A DNA stretch of 64,000 nt from Porifericola rhodea (GCF_030506305.1 NZ_CP119421.1:2372501-2436500), one strand, 5' to 3'. Shown: positions 21,600 to 30,408, counted from the stretch's first letter. The notes: generated by a model from the letters alone, not told the origin. Numbers and translations: made by a program.

Positions 21600-21638
21600 C
21601 TGCGTTACATAAGTAGAGTGTAACGCAGTGTTTTTTTG
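21600..21638 (+). terminator. Rho-independent terminator after uvrA
   Basis: A perfect 10-bp stem, CTGCGTTACA (21600-21609) with TGTAACGCAG (21619-21628), is followed by TG and seven T residues. Confidence 0.9.
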
Positions 21639-21691
21639 CTTTGGCTATAGAAACACTGTCATTTTTTTGACTAACAGTAAATATATTTTCT

Positions 21692-23134
21692 ATGGCAGTA
21701 ATAGAGACTCCCTCAGAATATACAAACGAAACCAGACATCTGGCTACGCAACTACCAGACATTGGTAAGCCAAGAATCGTAATTATTGGCGGTGGCTTTG
21801 CCGGTATTCAGGTAGTAAAAAATCTGGACATGAAAGATGTACAGGTAGTTATGCTGGATCGGCACAATTACCACACCTTTCAGCCTTTATTGTATCAGGT
21901 GGCTACTGCCGGGCTGGAGCCCGACTCTATTGCTGGTCCCTTGCGTAAAGTGTTTGACAAAGAGAAGAACTTCTTCTTCCGTATGGCTACGGTAGACTCT
22001 GTAAGCCCGGAAGAAAACATGGTAAACACCAATATAGGACGTATTCATTATGACTACCTGGTTGTTGCTACTGGTACTCAAACCAACTATTTTGGTAATA
22101 AAACCATAGAAGAACTAGCTTTCCCCCTAAAACAGGTACCCCAGGCTTTAAATCTGAGAAGCCATTTTTTACAAAATCTGGAGCGTGCTGTCACCTCTGA
22201 TGACGATGAGGAAATTGACCGCCTGACAAATTTTGTTATTGTAGGAGGTGGCCCTACCGGAGTAGAACTGGCTGGTGCACTTGGCGAGCTTAAAACGCAG
22301 GTTTTACCACGTGATTACCCTGAGCTAGACTTTGACGCGAATATGAACATCTATCTGGTAGAGGGGCTTAGCAGACTGCTGCCTGCCATGTCGGAGAAGG
22401 CTGGGGCAAGAGCAAAAAACGATTTGGAAAGCCGGTTTAAGGTAAATGTGAAGCTGAATACTATGGTAGAAGATTTTGATGGCTACCAGGTAAAACTCAA
22501 CAATGGAGAAACCATACAGTCAGAAACGCTGATTTGGGCAGCGGGAGTGCAGGGTGTTATAATACCCGGGCTTGATAAGGCGCAGGTAGAAAAGAAAAGA
22601 TATATCGTAGATGAGTTCAGCCAGGTAGAAGGTTATGATAATATTTATGCGATAGGAGATATTGCAAAAATGTCTACCGAAAAGTATCCTGAAGGCCATC
22701 CGCAGCTTGCGCCAGTTGCTTTGCAGCAGGGAGAACGTTTAGGTAAAAACCTTAGCCGCATGCTGGCCGGCAAAGATGTAAAGCCATTCCGCTATCTAGA
22801 TAAAGGTACAATGGCTACCATTGGTAGAAACCGGGCAGTAGCTGACCTTCCTATAAAAGTTAGTTTTGGAGGCTTTCTGGCATGGATCACCTGGATGTTC
22901 GTTCACCTGCTTTATCTGGTGAGTTTTCGGCAAAAGCTGGTTACACTAGGCAACTGGATATGGAATTATTTTACTTACGATAAGGGGACCCGGCTTATTA
23001 TTCGCCCATTTGACTATCGCTCGGTTATTAACCGTAAAAAGGATAGAATGAAAAAAGAAGAGAAAGAGAAAGCTAAAAATGATAGTAAGGTAGAAGAAAG
23101 CAGTCAGGAGAAGCAGAAAGTACACAATGCATAA
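21692..23134 (+). CDS. Type II NADH:quinone oxidoreductase (NDH-2)
   Basis: A 480-residue FAD protein that passes electrons from NADH to quinone without pumping protons. It shows the FAD-binding GGGFAGIQVVKNL motif (near residue 31), the quinone/FAD segment NYHTFQPLLYQVATAGLEP, the NADH-binding VIVGGGPTGVELAGALGEL, and YAIGDIA before the second FAD contact. The C-terminal hydrophobic stretch (GGFLAWITWMFVHLLYLVSF) and the charged tail anchor it to the cytoplasmic face of the membrane. It runs alone between terminators. Together with nuoM and nuoN later in the window, it indicates two NADH entry routes. Confidence 0.92.
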   Translation: MAVIETPSEYTNETRHLATQLPDIGKPRIVIIGGGFAGIQVVKNLDMKDVQVVMLDRHNYHTFQPLLYQVATAGLEPDSIAGPLRKVFDKEKNFFFRMATVDSVSPEENMVNTNIGRIHYDYLVVATGTQTNYFGNKTIEELAFPLKQVPQALNLRSHFLQNLERAVTSDDDEEIDRLTNFVIVGGGPTGVELAGALGELKTQVLPRDYPELDFDANMNIYLVEGLSRLLPAMSEKAGARAKNDLESRFKVNVKLNTMVEDFDGYQVKLNNGETIQSETLIWAAGVQGVIIPGLDKAQVEKKRYIVDEFSQVEGYDNIYAIGDIAKMSTEKYPEGHPQLAPVALQQGERLGKNLSRMLAGKDVKPFRYLDKGTMATIGRNRAVADLPIKVSFGGFLAWITWMFVHLLYLVSFRQKLVTLGNWIWNYFTYDKGTRLIIRPFDYRSVINRKKDRMKKEEKEKAKNDSKVEESSQEKQKVHNA

Positions 23135-23138
23135 ATAA

Positions 23139-23166
23139 AAAAGGTCGGGCAATTTGCCCGACCTTT
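23139..23166. terminator. Bidirectional terminator between NDH-2 and outer-membrane protein genes
   Basis: GGTCGGGC and GCCCGACC form a perfect 8-bp stem around AATTT, flanked by A residues on the left and TTTT on the right. It can terminate the convergent transcripts on both strands. Confidence 0.9.
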
Positions 23167-23187
23167 TCGCTTCATATAATTAGACTA

Positions 23188-23745
23188 CTAAAATTTAAAT
23201 GTAAAGCCCAGGTTAAGGGGTATAAATTTTATATCCTGCTTAATCTGAAAGTCACCAATAGGTATAGTTTCGTTTAAGTACATAATGTGATACTGTGCAC
23301 TGGCAAAGAAATCTATCTTCTCATTTACCGGATACAACAGACCAAGTGTTGGCGCAATTCCAAAGTATTGCCGCGTAGTGTTAAAGCCCGCTGCGTCAAT
23401 TTTAAGGTGGTACATTCCTCCTTCTATTCCAATGTAAGGCCTAAGTGTGGTAGCAGGTAATAAATACTTTATTGAGGTAGTTACCGGAGTAATTGCAAAA
23501 TCTACTGCATTTATATTGATGCCAAAAACTTCCGCATTGTAAAGATACTGCCCTGCCGATGCTCCTATCCTCAGTTTATCATTAATAGCATAGTCAAGGT
23601 CTAATCCGTAGCCGAAACCATTTCCGGCAATATTATCAAACAGGCCCTGAGGCATAGCAAATCCAACACGTGGTGTAATTGATACCTGGGCGTGGGCCGT
23701 AGCCATAATCCCAAGCAGGCATATAGTGAAAATTATCCTTTTCAT
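23188..23745 (-). CDS. Small outer-membrane beta-barrel protein
   Basis: A 185-residue protein with a clear signal peptide (MKRIIFTICLLGIMATAHAQ, cleaved after AHA) and then alternating aromatic/polar strands ending in a terminal phenylalanine (LGFTFKF), the C-terminal signature of outer-membrane barrels. Its size suits an 8-stranded barrel of the OmpW/OmpX type or the opacity-like family. No function can be assigned. It ends in the shared terminator and has its own upstream region. Confidence 0.75.
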   Translation of the reverse strand: MKRIIFTICLLGIMATAHAQVSITPRVGFAMPQGLFDNIAGNGFGYGLDLDYAINDKLRIGASAGQYLYNAEVFGININAVDFAITPVTTSIKYLLPATTLRPYIGIEGGMYHLKIDAAGFNTTRQYFGIAPTLGLLYPVNEKIDFFASAQYHIMYLNETIPIGDFQIKQDIKFIPLNLGFTFKF

Positions 23746-23890
23746 AGCAAAGATATTGTGGTTTGTATAAGAATGAAATACAATCTTACATAGGCAACAT
23801 CTGTGCTAAAAAATGATTGTAAATAAAAAATCGCATGATTTTTGTTAATATATATTTGTAAGTGGTTGTAAATCAATTGTTTAGAATTTT

Positions 23891-25030
23891 TTAATTAATT
23901 TCTTCCACTACAAAAAGATCAGAAGCAATACGATCTGCCAATAATTTACCTTTATTCGTCAAAATTAGTTGCTCTTCTTGCAGCACTGCTTGTCCCTCTG
24001 CAATCAGTTGATCCACATAGTTTTTATTAAGCAAATAAAGATCATACTGAAAAGACTCTTGGAGCTTTTGTAAGTTACACCCCCATTTGGTACGCAAACC
24101 TGTCATAATCAATTCATTAATCTGATCTGTTTTGCTAAGTTCATCTACGGCAAAAGGTATCTTATGCTCTGCCAAACTCTTTAGATACAAAGCATTATTT
24201 GATACATTAAACTGTCTGATGCTGCCATTAAAGGAATGGGCTCCGGGACCTACGCCTAAATAGGGTTCGCCTCTCCAGTAATTACTATTGTGCCGAGAGT
24301 ATTGGTTAGGCAGGCAAAAGTTTGATATTTCGTATTGCTCATAACCCCGATCAGCAAGTGTTTGCAGCAATATTTCAAACTGTTCGGCAGCAAAATCTTC
24401 CTCTATCTGGTTAAGCTTACCCTTCTGTAGCCATTTACCAAATACGGTTTTGTCCTCTATCGTCAGGCAGTACGAAGAAATATGCTGCGGATGAAGTGCT
24501 AAAGCTTTTTGTAAATCAGTTTGCCAGATACTATGATCCTGATAAGGAATGGCATAAATAAGGTCTATACTAATTTGGTTAAGGCCTATCTCCTGCGCCT
24601 GCAACACACACCGTTCTGCTTCTGCTGAGGTATGGGCACGGTTCAGAAACTTTAGATGCGGTTCATAAAAGGATTGTATGCCTATACTCAGTCTGTTAAC
24701 CCCACTGCTTTTTATTTGCTGTAGTTTAGTCTTGTCAAGATCGTCCGGGTTTGCCTCTAGCGTAATCTCTGCTTTTTTGTCTACTGCAAACAGTCGGTGA
24801 ATGGTGTCCAGCAGGCTGCTAAGTTCTGCCTCACTAAGTAAAGAAGGTGTGCCCCCACCAAAATATATTGTGTCTAGTTGATGAGTGCTGAGATAATCTT
24901 TTTGCAAAAGCAATTCCTGCTTTATCGCCTCTACCATCTCATTTTTTTTGCTGGTATTGGTGCTAAAATGAAAATCACAATAGTGACAAGCCTGCTTGCA
25001 AAAGGGAATATGTAGGTATATACCTGCCAA
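23891..25030 (-). CDS. hemW: Radical SAM heme chaperone HemW
   Basis: A 379-residue radical SAM protein of the HemN/HemW group. The iron-sulfur cluster motif CX3CX2C is Cys11, Cys15 and Cys18 (FCKQACHYCDF), followed by YFGGGTPSLL and LEANPDDL, both typical of the family. It lacks the extra N-terminal and C-terminal features of true coproporphyrinogen dehydrogenase HemN, and the fourth cysteine of HemN is absent, so HemW (heme transfer to target proteins) is the better name. The C-terminal HemN_C domain is at about residues 300-375. The gene is divergent from the decarboxylase gene. Confidence 0.88.
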   Translation of the reverse strand: MAGIYLHIPFCKQACHYCDFHFSTNTSKKNEMVEAIKQELLLQKDYLSTHQLDTIYFGGGTPSLLSEAELSSLLDTIHRLFAVDKKAEITLEANPDDLDKTKLQQIKSSGVNRLSIGIQSFYEPHLKFLNRAHTSAEAERCVLQAQEIGLNQISIDLIYAIPYQDHSIWQTDLQKALALHPQHISSYCLTIEDKTVFGKWLQKGKLNQIEEDFAAEQFEILLQTLADRGYEQYEISNFCLPNQYSRHNSNYWRGEPYLGVGPGAHSFNGSIRQFNVSNNALYLKSLAEHKIPFAVDELSKTDQINELIMTGLRTKWGCNLQKLQESFQYDLYLLNKNYVDQLIAEGQAVLQEEQLILTNKGKLLADRIASDLFVVEEIN

Positions 25031-25184
25031 ATTTGTCGAATATTAGAAAGTGAAATACTAGATAAGCTGACTAGAATTACGTTTACAAAACTAATGAGCC
25101 CACCAGACTGCAACATTAGAAACAATAACAATAGAACGGCAAGAAGTATAACATTATCCCTGAAAAAAACTTTCAGTAATTATC

Positions 25185-25192
25185 TACTTTTG
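25185..25192 (+). promoter_or_regulatory. Candidate Bacteroidota -7 box
   Basis: TACTTTTG matches TAnnTTTG and lies 23 bases before the decarboxylase ATG. No clear TTG is at the -33 position. Confidence 0.35.
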
Positions 25193-25215
25193 CGGCACTA
25201 CAAAATAGATAGCGT

Positions 25216-26718
25216 ATGCACGACCTCTTAAAGGACGCTTTTGACGCAGAGAAATTTCGTCAGCAGGGCCATCAGCTTATAGATATGCTCGCTGACCATT
25301 TAAATGCTGTCCAGCATGGAAATGCCCGGCATGGAAATGCCCGGCATGGAAATGCCCAACATACGAATAGCCCGAATGGTAAAACTCAGCAACCAGTGAT
25401 CTCCTGGCATAAGCCCGAAGATGAACTTGCATTTTGGGAGCAGGATTTAGCTAAAGGGCAGGGAGATGCTTTGGATCTATTCCGTACAGTAATAAGCCGC
25501 TCTATACACCTGCACCATAATAAATATATGGGACATCAGGTTGTGCCTCCCGCCCCCCTTGGTGCTTTGGCAAGCCTCTTAAGCTCTTTTCTAAACAATG
25601 GTAGTGCTGTTTATGAAATGGGAGCAGTATCCAATGCCTTGGAAAGAGTGGTTACTCAACAGCTTTGTCAGCAGATAGGGTGGCAGGAGGAGTCCGGAGG
25701 AATACTAACTTCGGGGGGGACACTAGCTAATCTAACTGCCTTGTTAACTGCTCGTAGAGTAAAAGCTCAAGCTAATGTTTGGGGAGAAGGTATGGGGCAA
25801 AAGCTGGCACTCATGGTATCTGCAGAAGCGCATTATTGTGTAGACAGAGCCGCTCGCATTATGGGATGGGGAAGCGAGGGTATCATCAAAATTCCTGTAA
25901 ATGATAAGTTTCAGATGCGCACCGAACTTTTAGAAGAGCACCTGGCAAAAGCTAAAGCCGATGGACTGGAAGTGATTGCTGTAGTCGGTAGTGCGTGTAC
26001 TACCTCTACAGGTGCCTACGATAATCTGGTAGAGATTTCGGACTTTTGTACTAAAAATGATTTGTGGTTTCATGTAGATGGAGCCCATGGCGGCGCGGTC
26101 ATCTTTTCAGATAAATACAGGCATCTGGCTAAAGGTATAAATCTGGCAGACTCTGTAGTTATTGACATGCATAAAATGCTGCTGGCTCCCGCTTTAACTA
26201 CCGCTCTACTCTACCGAAAAGAAGTAGACTCATACCGCACTTTTGCCCAGCAGGCTCAGTATCTATGGAGTAGTCAGGAGGATCAGGAGTGGTACAACAT
26301 GGGCAAAAGAACTATGGAGTGTACCAAACTGATGATGAGCGTAAAAGTATATGCTCTTATTAAAACCTACGGTACATCGCTGTTTGATAAGTACGTAAGC
26401 CGACAATATGACTTAGGAAAAAGTTTTGCTGAGCTAATTAAGAAAAGAGCCCTATTTGAGTTAGGCATAGAGCCAAGTACAAATATTGTTTGTTTCCGTT
26501 ATAAAGCAGCCGACGTAGGTGAAGATAAAGTAGATGAACTAAACTCGTATATCCGCCAAGCCCTGGTAGAGCAGGGAGAGTTTTATATCGTACAAACTCG
26601 CTTAAATAATAAAGTCTATCTTCGTACCACTTTGATGAATTCTAATACTACCGAAAAAGAGTTAAACGAACTGCTAAATCGTATAGAAGAATTAGCGCAG
26701 CATGCCTATGGAGATTAA
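25216..26718 (+). CDS. PLP-dependent group II amino-acid decarboxylase
   Basis: A 500-residue fold-type I decarboxylase of the group that holds aromatic amino-acid, glutamate and 2,4-diaminobutyrate decarboxylases. Visible are GILTSGGTLANLTAL (phosphate binding), HVDGAHGGAV (the PLP-stacking and Asp-containing segment) and the PLP lysine in VIDMHKMLL. The amine product cannot be deduced. Residues 34-53 hold an in-frame HGNAR repeat coded by three near-identical 15-bp units that is unlikely to belong to the catalytic core. The 3' end overlaps pnuC by 17 bases, so the genes are translationally linked. Confidence 0.85.
   Translation: MHDLLKDAFDAEKFRQQGHQLIDMLADHLNAVQHGNARHGNARHGNAQHTNSPNGKTQQPVISWHKPEDELAFWEQDLAKGQGDALDLFRTVISRSIHLHHNKYMGHQVVPPAPLGALASLLSSFLNNGSAVYEMGAVSNALERVVTQQLCQQIGWQEESGGILTSGGTLANLTALLTARRVKAQANVWGEGMGQKLALMVSAEAHYCVDRAARIMGWGSEGIIKIPVNDKFQMRTELLEEHLAKAKADGLEVIAVVGSACTTSTGAYDNLVEISDFCTKNDLWFHVDGAHGGAVIFSDKYRHLAKGINLADSVVIDMHKMLLAPALTTALLYRKEVDSYRTFAQQAQYLWSSQEDQEWYNMGKRTMECTKLMMSVKVYALIKTYGTSLFDKYVSRQYDLGKSFAELIKKRALFELGIEPSTNIVCFRYKAADVGEDKVDELNSYIRQALVEQGEFYIVQTRLNNKVYLRTTLMNSNTTEKELNELLNRIEELAQHAYGD
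25315..25374 (+). repeat. In-frame 15-bp tandem repeat inside the decarboxylase gene
   Basis: CATGGAAATGCCCGG occurs at 25315 and 25330, with a copy differing in the last two bases at 25345, then a decayed fourth copy at 25360. It codes HGNAR, HGNAR, HGNAQ and HTNSP. Because the unit is a multiple of three, copy number can change without shifting the frame. Confidence 0.9.
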
Positions 26719-27283
26719 TTACATTGAGTTGTTCGCCTTAATTTTTGGCGTTCTGTCCGTCTGGTTCAATACCAAAGAAATAGTATGGGGTTGGCCCTGT
26801 AGTATTGTTGGAGTAGTGCTTAGTGGTATACTTTTTTATGACTCAAAACTATACTCAGATTTTATATTACACATCTTCTACTTCGGTTTAGGTTTTTATG
26901 GCTGGTACGAGTGGTTGTATGGCGGCAAAAACAAAACAGAGCTAAAAGTAGGTATGCTATCTAAATCTCGGCTGCTTGTATTAATGGTGCTCGGTAGTCT
27001 GGGAGTTATAGGTATTGGTTATTCTTTTGCCACTTTTACAGATGCAGATCTGCCCTACTGGGATGCTTTTACAACTTCGTTCAGCTTTGTAGGTACTTAT
27101 ATGCTTGCCCGAAAGAAGCTGGAAAACTGGGTACTATGGATAGTTGTAGATGCTGTAGCAGCAGGTATTTATTTTTACAAAGAACTTTATCTGCTCTCAC
27201 TACTTTATTTCCTCTACCTCGGTCTGGCCAGCTATGGTTTTTTCAATTGGCGTAAGTCTATGCGCAAAGAACAAATGGCCTGA
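26702..27283 (+). CDS. pnuC: PnuC-type vitamin transporter (nicotinamide riboside)
   Basis: A 193-residue membrane protein with seven hydrophobic segments and PnuC family features: IFGVLSVWFNTKEIVWGWP at the N-terminus and YFGLGFYGWYEW in the middle. PnuC proteins are facilitators driven by phosphorylation of the substrate inside the cell. The next gene is a NadR-type ribosylnicotinamide kinase, so nicotinamide riboside is the probable substrate. A thiamin-transporting PnuT variant cannot be excluded, because a TPP riboswitch lies just downstream. The start overlaps the decarboxylase; ATG 26708 is an alternative. Confidence 0.88.
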   Translation: MPMEINYIELFALIFGVLSVWFNTKEIVWGWPCSIVGVVLSGILFYDSKLYSDFILHIFYFGLGFYGWYEWLYGGKNKTELKVGMLSKSRLLVLMVLGSLGVIGIGYSFATFTDADLPYWDAFTTSFSFVGTYMLARKKLENWVLWIVVDAVAAGIYFYKELYLLSLLYFLYLGLASYGFFNWRKSMRKEQMA

Positions 27284-27284
27284 T

Positions 27285-27794
27285 ATGATACTGAAGATCG
27301 TAACTACCGGTGCCGAATCTAGCGGAAAAACAAGTCTGGCTAAAGCTCTGGCTCAGGCTTTTAACGAACCCTGGGTGCCTGAATATTCCAGAGATTACAT
27401 AGATCAACTCTCTCGACCATACCGGCAGGAAGATCTCATTGAAATTGCGAGAGGGCAGGTGGTAAGGGAAGGTGAGTATGCGCGAAAAGCCAAACAGATG
27501 TATTTTTGTGATACCAGCATTGAGGTAATTAAGATATGGAGCGAATACAAATACCAAAACTGCGATCCTCAAATATTGGAACTGTTTCAAAGTAGAAAAG
27601 CTGACCTATACCTGCTCTGTGCTCCTGATGTTCCCTGGGAATATGACCCACAGCGCGAAAACCCCAACGATCGCGAAGAATTATTCCATATTTATAAGTC
27701 AGTACTCAAAAACGAAAAGCATTTTGAGATGTGGGGTGAGCATGAAAAACGTCTGCAGGAAGCAATTCTACATATAGAACGTTTAATTCCTTAA
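27285..27794 (+). CDS. NadR-like ATPase, ribosylnicotinamide kinase
   Basis: A 169-residue P-loop kinase with Walker A GAESSGKTSLA at residues 8-18, followed by WVPEYSRDYI and a DxS region (FCDTSIEVIKIW) as in the kinase domain of NadR. It lacks the NMN-adenylyltransferase and DNA-binding domains of enterobacterial NadR. It should phosphorylate nicotinamide riboside brought in by PnuC, trapping it for NAD synthesis. The ATG is two bases after the pnuC stop; an upstream in-frame ATG at 27234 lies inside pnuC and is rejected because the P-loop motif starts properly from 27285. Confidence 0.88.
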   Translation: MILKIVTTGAESSGKTSLAKALAQAFNEPWVPEYSRDYIDQLSRPYRQEDLIEIARGQVVREGEYARKAKQMYFCDTSIEVIKIWSEYKYQNCDPQILELFQSRKADLYLLCAPDVPWEYDPQRENPNDREELFHIYKSVLKNEKHFEMWGEHEKRLQEAILHIERLIP

Positions 27795-27828
27795 CATTTC
27801 GCTCATAGTTTCGTTCTTGCTATAAAAT

Positions 27829-27907
27829 AAAGGGGTGCCCTTACCATTCAGGGCTGAGATTATACCCATTGAACCTGATCCTGGTAATGCAGGCGAAGGG
27901 AAGGTAT
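27829..27907 (+). promoter_or_regulatory. TPP (THI-box) riboswitch
   Basis: The conserved elements occur in order: AGGGGTGCC (start of P1/P2), GGCTGAGATTATACCC, TTGAACCTGATCCTGGTAAT and GCAGGCGAAGGGAAG closing P1. These are the CUGAGA and ACCUGAUC-GUAAU-GCGAAGGGA cores of the TPP aptamer. The start codon of the TonB receptor is about 68 bases downstream. The leader between contains a repeated TATCCC that could pair with the G-rich P1 strand as expression platform; no strong terminator is seen, so control of translation initiation is more likely. Confidence 0.95.
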
Positions 27908-27974
27908 AGTAAATAAAATATAGGATGCTATCCCCTGGTATCCCATTTACTAACACCATTAAGTTTTTTAAATC

Positions 27975-30269
27975 ATGCGTATGTATGTATTGCCACTTTT
28001 GGTAGCACTATTGCTAGCGGGTGGAGCCTGGGCACAGGTAGAGGTAAGCGGTAAAATTACAGATGCCGAAACTAATGAGTCTCTTGCTGGTGCAAATATC
28101 ATTGTGGTGGGCAGCAACAAAGGTACTGTGAGTGATACTGAAGGCAAGTATACGATCACGCTAGACAACACGCCTGCCACCCTTAGCGTGAGTTTTGTAG
28201 GGTTAGAAGAAAAAAGAATAAGTATAGAGCAGTCCGATGGTCAAATTACTTACAACTTTGCGCTGAACCCATCTCGCTCTTTAGAAGCTGTTATGATCAA
28301 GGCAATCCGTGCGGACCAGAAAGCACCAGTTACCCAGAAAACAGTAGACAGAGAAGAGATTGAAGAAATTTATGTAGGGCAGGATGCTCTTTTTGTACTG
28401 GAAAGAAAAACTCCTTCCATACTATCTTACTCAGAATCGGGTACCAACCTTACTAATTACGGGCAAATGCGTTTACGGGGCATTGATCAGACCCGAATCA
28501 ACATCACCCTCAATGGGGTTCCCCTTAATGATATGATAGACCAGGGGGTATTCTTTTCTAATTTTACAGATTTTGGCAACAGCATTGAGTCGGTACAGGT
28601 TCAGAGAGGTGTAGGAACAAGTACCAATGGAACAGCCTCCTATGCTGGGTCTATCAACTTTGAGTCTGTAAATTTACGTGATACGATTGCAAGTGCTGAA
28701 GCACAATTGTTAGCAGGTTCTTTTAATACCTACCGGGCAAGTGGCGAAGTTAAAACAGGCCTTCTCCATGATAAGTTTGCCTTCTATTCACGCTTTACAC
28801 GTACTACTTCGGATGGCTATCGTAATCATACAGGTACTGATGCCTATTCTTTCTTCTTCTCTGCTGGCTACTTTGGTGAAAAAGATATGGTGAAAGTCAC
28901 CGGTTTTACCGGAAGAACTAAAAATGACTTAGCTTATCTGCCGGTGGCCCTGCCAGATATTGAAGCAGACCCTAAAACTAACTATGTATCAGACAACGAT
29001 ATAGACAACTTTGGGCAGCATCTGGTACAACTGGAGTATACACGATTTTTGAGCCGGAACACATCTCTGGTATCATCGCTCTACTATGGAGGGGCCGGAG
29101 GTAGTTTCCCTGCCGGATTTCCTGATGATAATGGAGACTTTATGCAGATAGACTATCCTTTGTATAATAACCATTATGGCTTTATGAGCTATGTAAACCA
29201 TAGCTCTGATAATCGTCGCTGGGATATTAACGGAGGTCTACATTTATATACCTTTCAGAGAGAAAATATAGAGACGGTTATACCAAATTTTAGCTCGCCT
29301 TATTACGAGGACAAATCGCGTAAAGATGAGTTCAGCCTGTTTGCAAAAGCTAGCTACGAACTCGGAAATTTAATCCTTTTTGGAGATTTGCAATTTCGAG
29401 CAGTACAATTGGACATGACTCCTGATGAAAACTTTTTGGGGCAGGAGGCTAGTATACCCCTTAGAGAATGGACTTTTTTAAACCCGAAAGTAGGGGTTAC
29501 TTATGAGCTAAATCCTACGCTAAACTTTTATGCCTCATACGGAAGAAGCGGAAGAGAGCCTACTCGTACTGATATTTTAGGTTCTACACAGATCAATACT
29601 CTAAACCTGGCAGATGCACAAGACCCAGATGCTGTAAAGGCAGAGTATGTTAACGATTTTGAAGGAGGAGTGCGCATTAATAACAACGTGCTCACGGCGC
29701 AGGCAAATCTCTTTTATATGCAGTTTGAAAACGAAATAGCTCCTATTGGTGAAGCTATTCCTGAAGGTTTTATACAATTGCGCAAAAATATGCCTAGCAG
29801 CTATCGGAGAGGAATAGAAGTAGATTGGGAGTATCGTCCTGCATCAAAGATATCTGTTGGAGGAGATGTCACTTATATGCAAAGTCAGATAGATGAATAT
29901 GCACCTGAAGATGCAGATCAGGTATATACGGATGTAGAGCCTATTATCAGTCCTGAGTGGATAATAAATGGAAGCCTAGAGTATCGCCCTACTACCTGGT
30001 TGGCAGTGGCTTTGAGCCCTAGATACGTGAGCGAATCTTATCTGGAGCCTACCAATCAGGAGAGTTTAGTATTACCGGAGTATCTCATATTAGATAGCCG
30101 CGCTACCTTTTCCTTAGGTAAACACTCACTGAGTTTACAGTTCAATAATATGTTTGACAAGCAGTATTATAGCTACGGACAGCCTGTAACCTATAATGGA
30201 GCCTTAGTTCCAGGTTATTTTGTGCAGCCTCCGCGTAACCTCTATGCCATACTCCGTTTACGATTTTAA
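27975..30269 (+). CDS. TonB-dependent receptor under TPP control, probable thiamin or precursor uptake
   Basis: A 764-residue outer-membrane receptor. The signal peptide ends near GAWAQ, a CarboxypepD_reg domain spans about 23-105 (KITDAETNESLAGANIIVVG), the plug is at about 115-225 (MRLRGIDQTRINITLNGVP) and the barrel ends in a terminal Phe (YAILRLRF). The TPP riboswitch immediately upstream shows that thiamin pyrophosphate represses it, which makes it a candidate outer-membrane transporter for thiamin or its pyrimidine precursor; TPP-controlled TonB receptors are known in Bacteroidota. The decayed THI5/NMT1-like gene just downstream supports a thiamin context. Confidence 0.88.
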   Translation: MRMYVLPLLVALLLAGGAWAQVEVSGKITDAETNESLAGANIIVVGSNKGTVSDTEGKYTITLDNTPATLSVSFVGLEEKRISIEQSDGQITYNFALNPSRSLEAVMIKAIRADQKAPVTQKTVDREEIEEIYVGQDALFVLERKTPSILSYSESGTNLTNYGQMRLRGIDQTRINITLNGVPLNDMIDQGVFFSNFTDFGNSIESVQVQRGVGTSTNGTASYAGSINFESVNLRDTIASAEAQLLAGSFNTYRASGEVKTGLLHDKFAFYSRFTRTTSDGYRNHTGTDAYSFFFSAGYFGEKDMVKVTGFTGRTKNDLAYLPVALPDIEADPKTNYVSDNDIDNFGQHLVQLEYTRFLSRNTSLVSSLYYGGAGGSFPAGFPDDNGDFMQIDYPLYNNHYGFMSYVNHSSDNRRWDINGGLHLYTFQRENIETVIPNFSSPYYEDKSRKDEFSLFAKASYELGNLILFGDLQFRAVQLDMTPDENFLGQEASIPLREWTFLNPKVGVTYELNPTLNFYASYGRSGREPTRTDILGSTQINTLNLADAQDPDAVKAEYVNDFEGGVRINNNVLTAQANLFYMQFENEIAPIGEAIPEGFIQLRKNMPSSYRRGIEVDWEYRPASKISVGGDVTYMQSQIDEYAPEDADQVYTDVEPIISPEWIINGSLEYRPTTWLAVALSPRYVSESYLEPTNQESLVLPEYLILDSRATFSLGKHSLSLQFNNMFDKQYYSYGQPVTYNGALVPGYFVQPPRNLYAILRLRF

Positions 30270-30408
30270 ATAAGAGACTTTTCTGAATCAGAAAAAAGCT
30301 ACTTCAAAAGCTAAATAAAAAGGCTTGAGTCAAATTAACAGTTAAAAGTTTTGCTGTAGTAGCTCAACTACTTTTTATAGCGGGGGTAGCTTTTTTTATA
30401 CTAATCTT

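Noticed and set aside
25315-25374. Possible CRISPR-like direct repeat
   Set aside because: Units are 15 bp, contiguous without spacers and in frame inside a coding gene; it is a coding tandem repeat.
30356-30376. Possible terminator after the TPP-controlled receptor (GTAGT with ACTAC plus TTTTT)
   Set aside because: Only five base pairs with an AT-rich stem; too weak to list as a feature, although termination here would be sensible.
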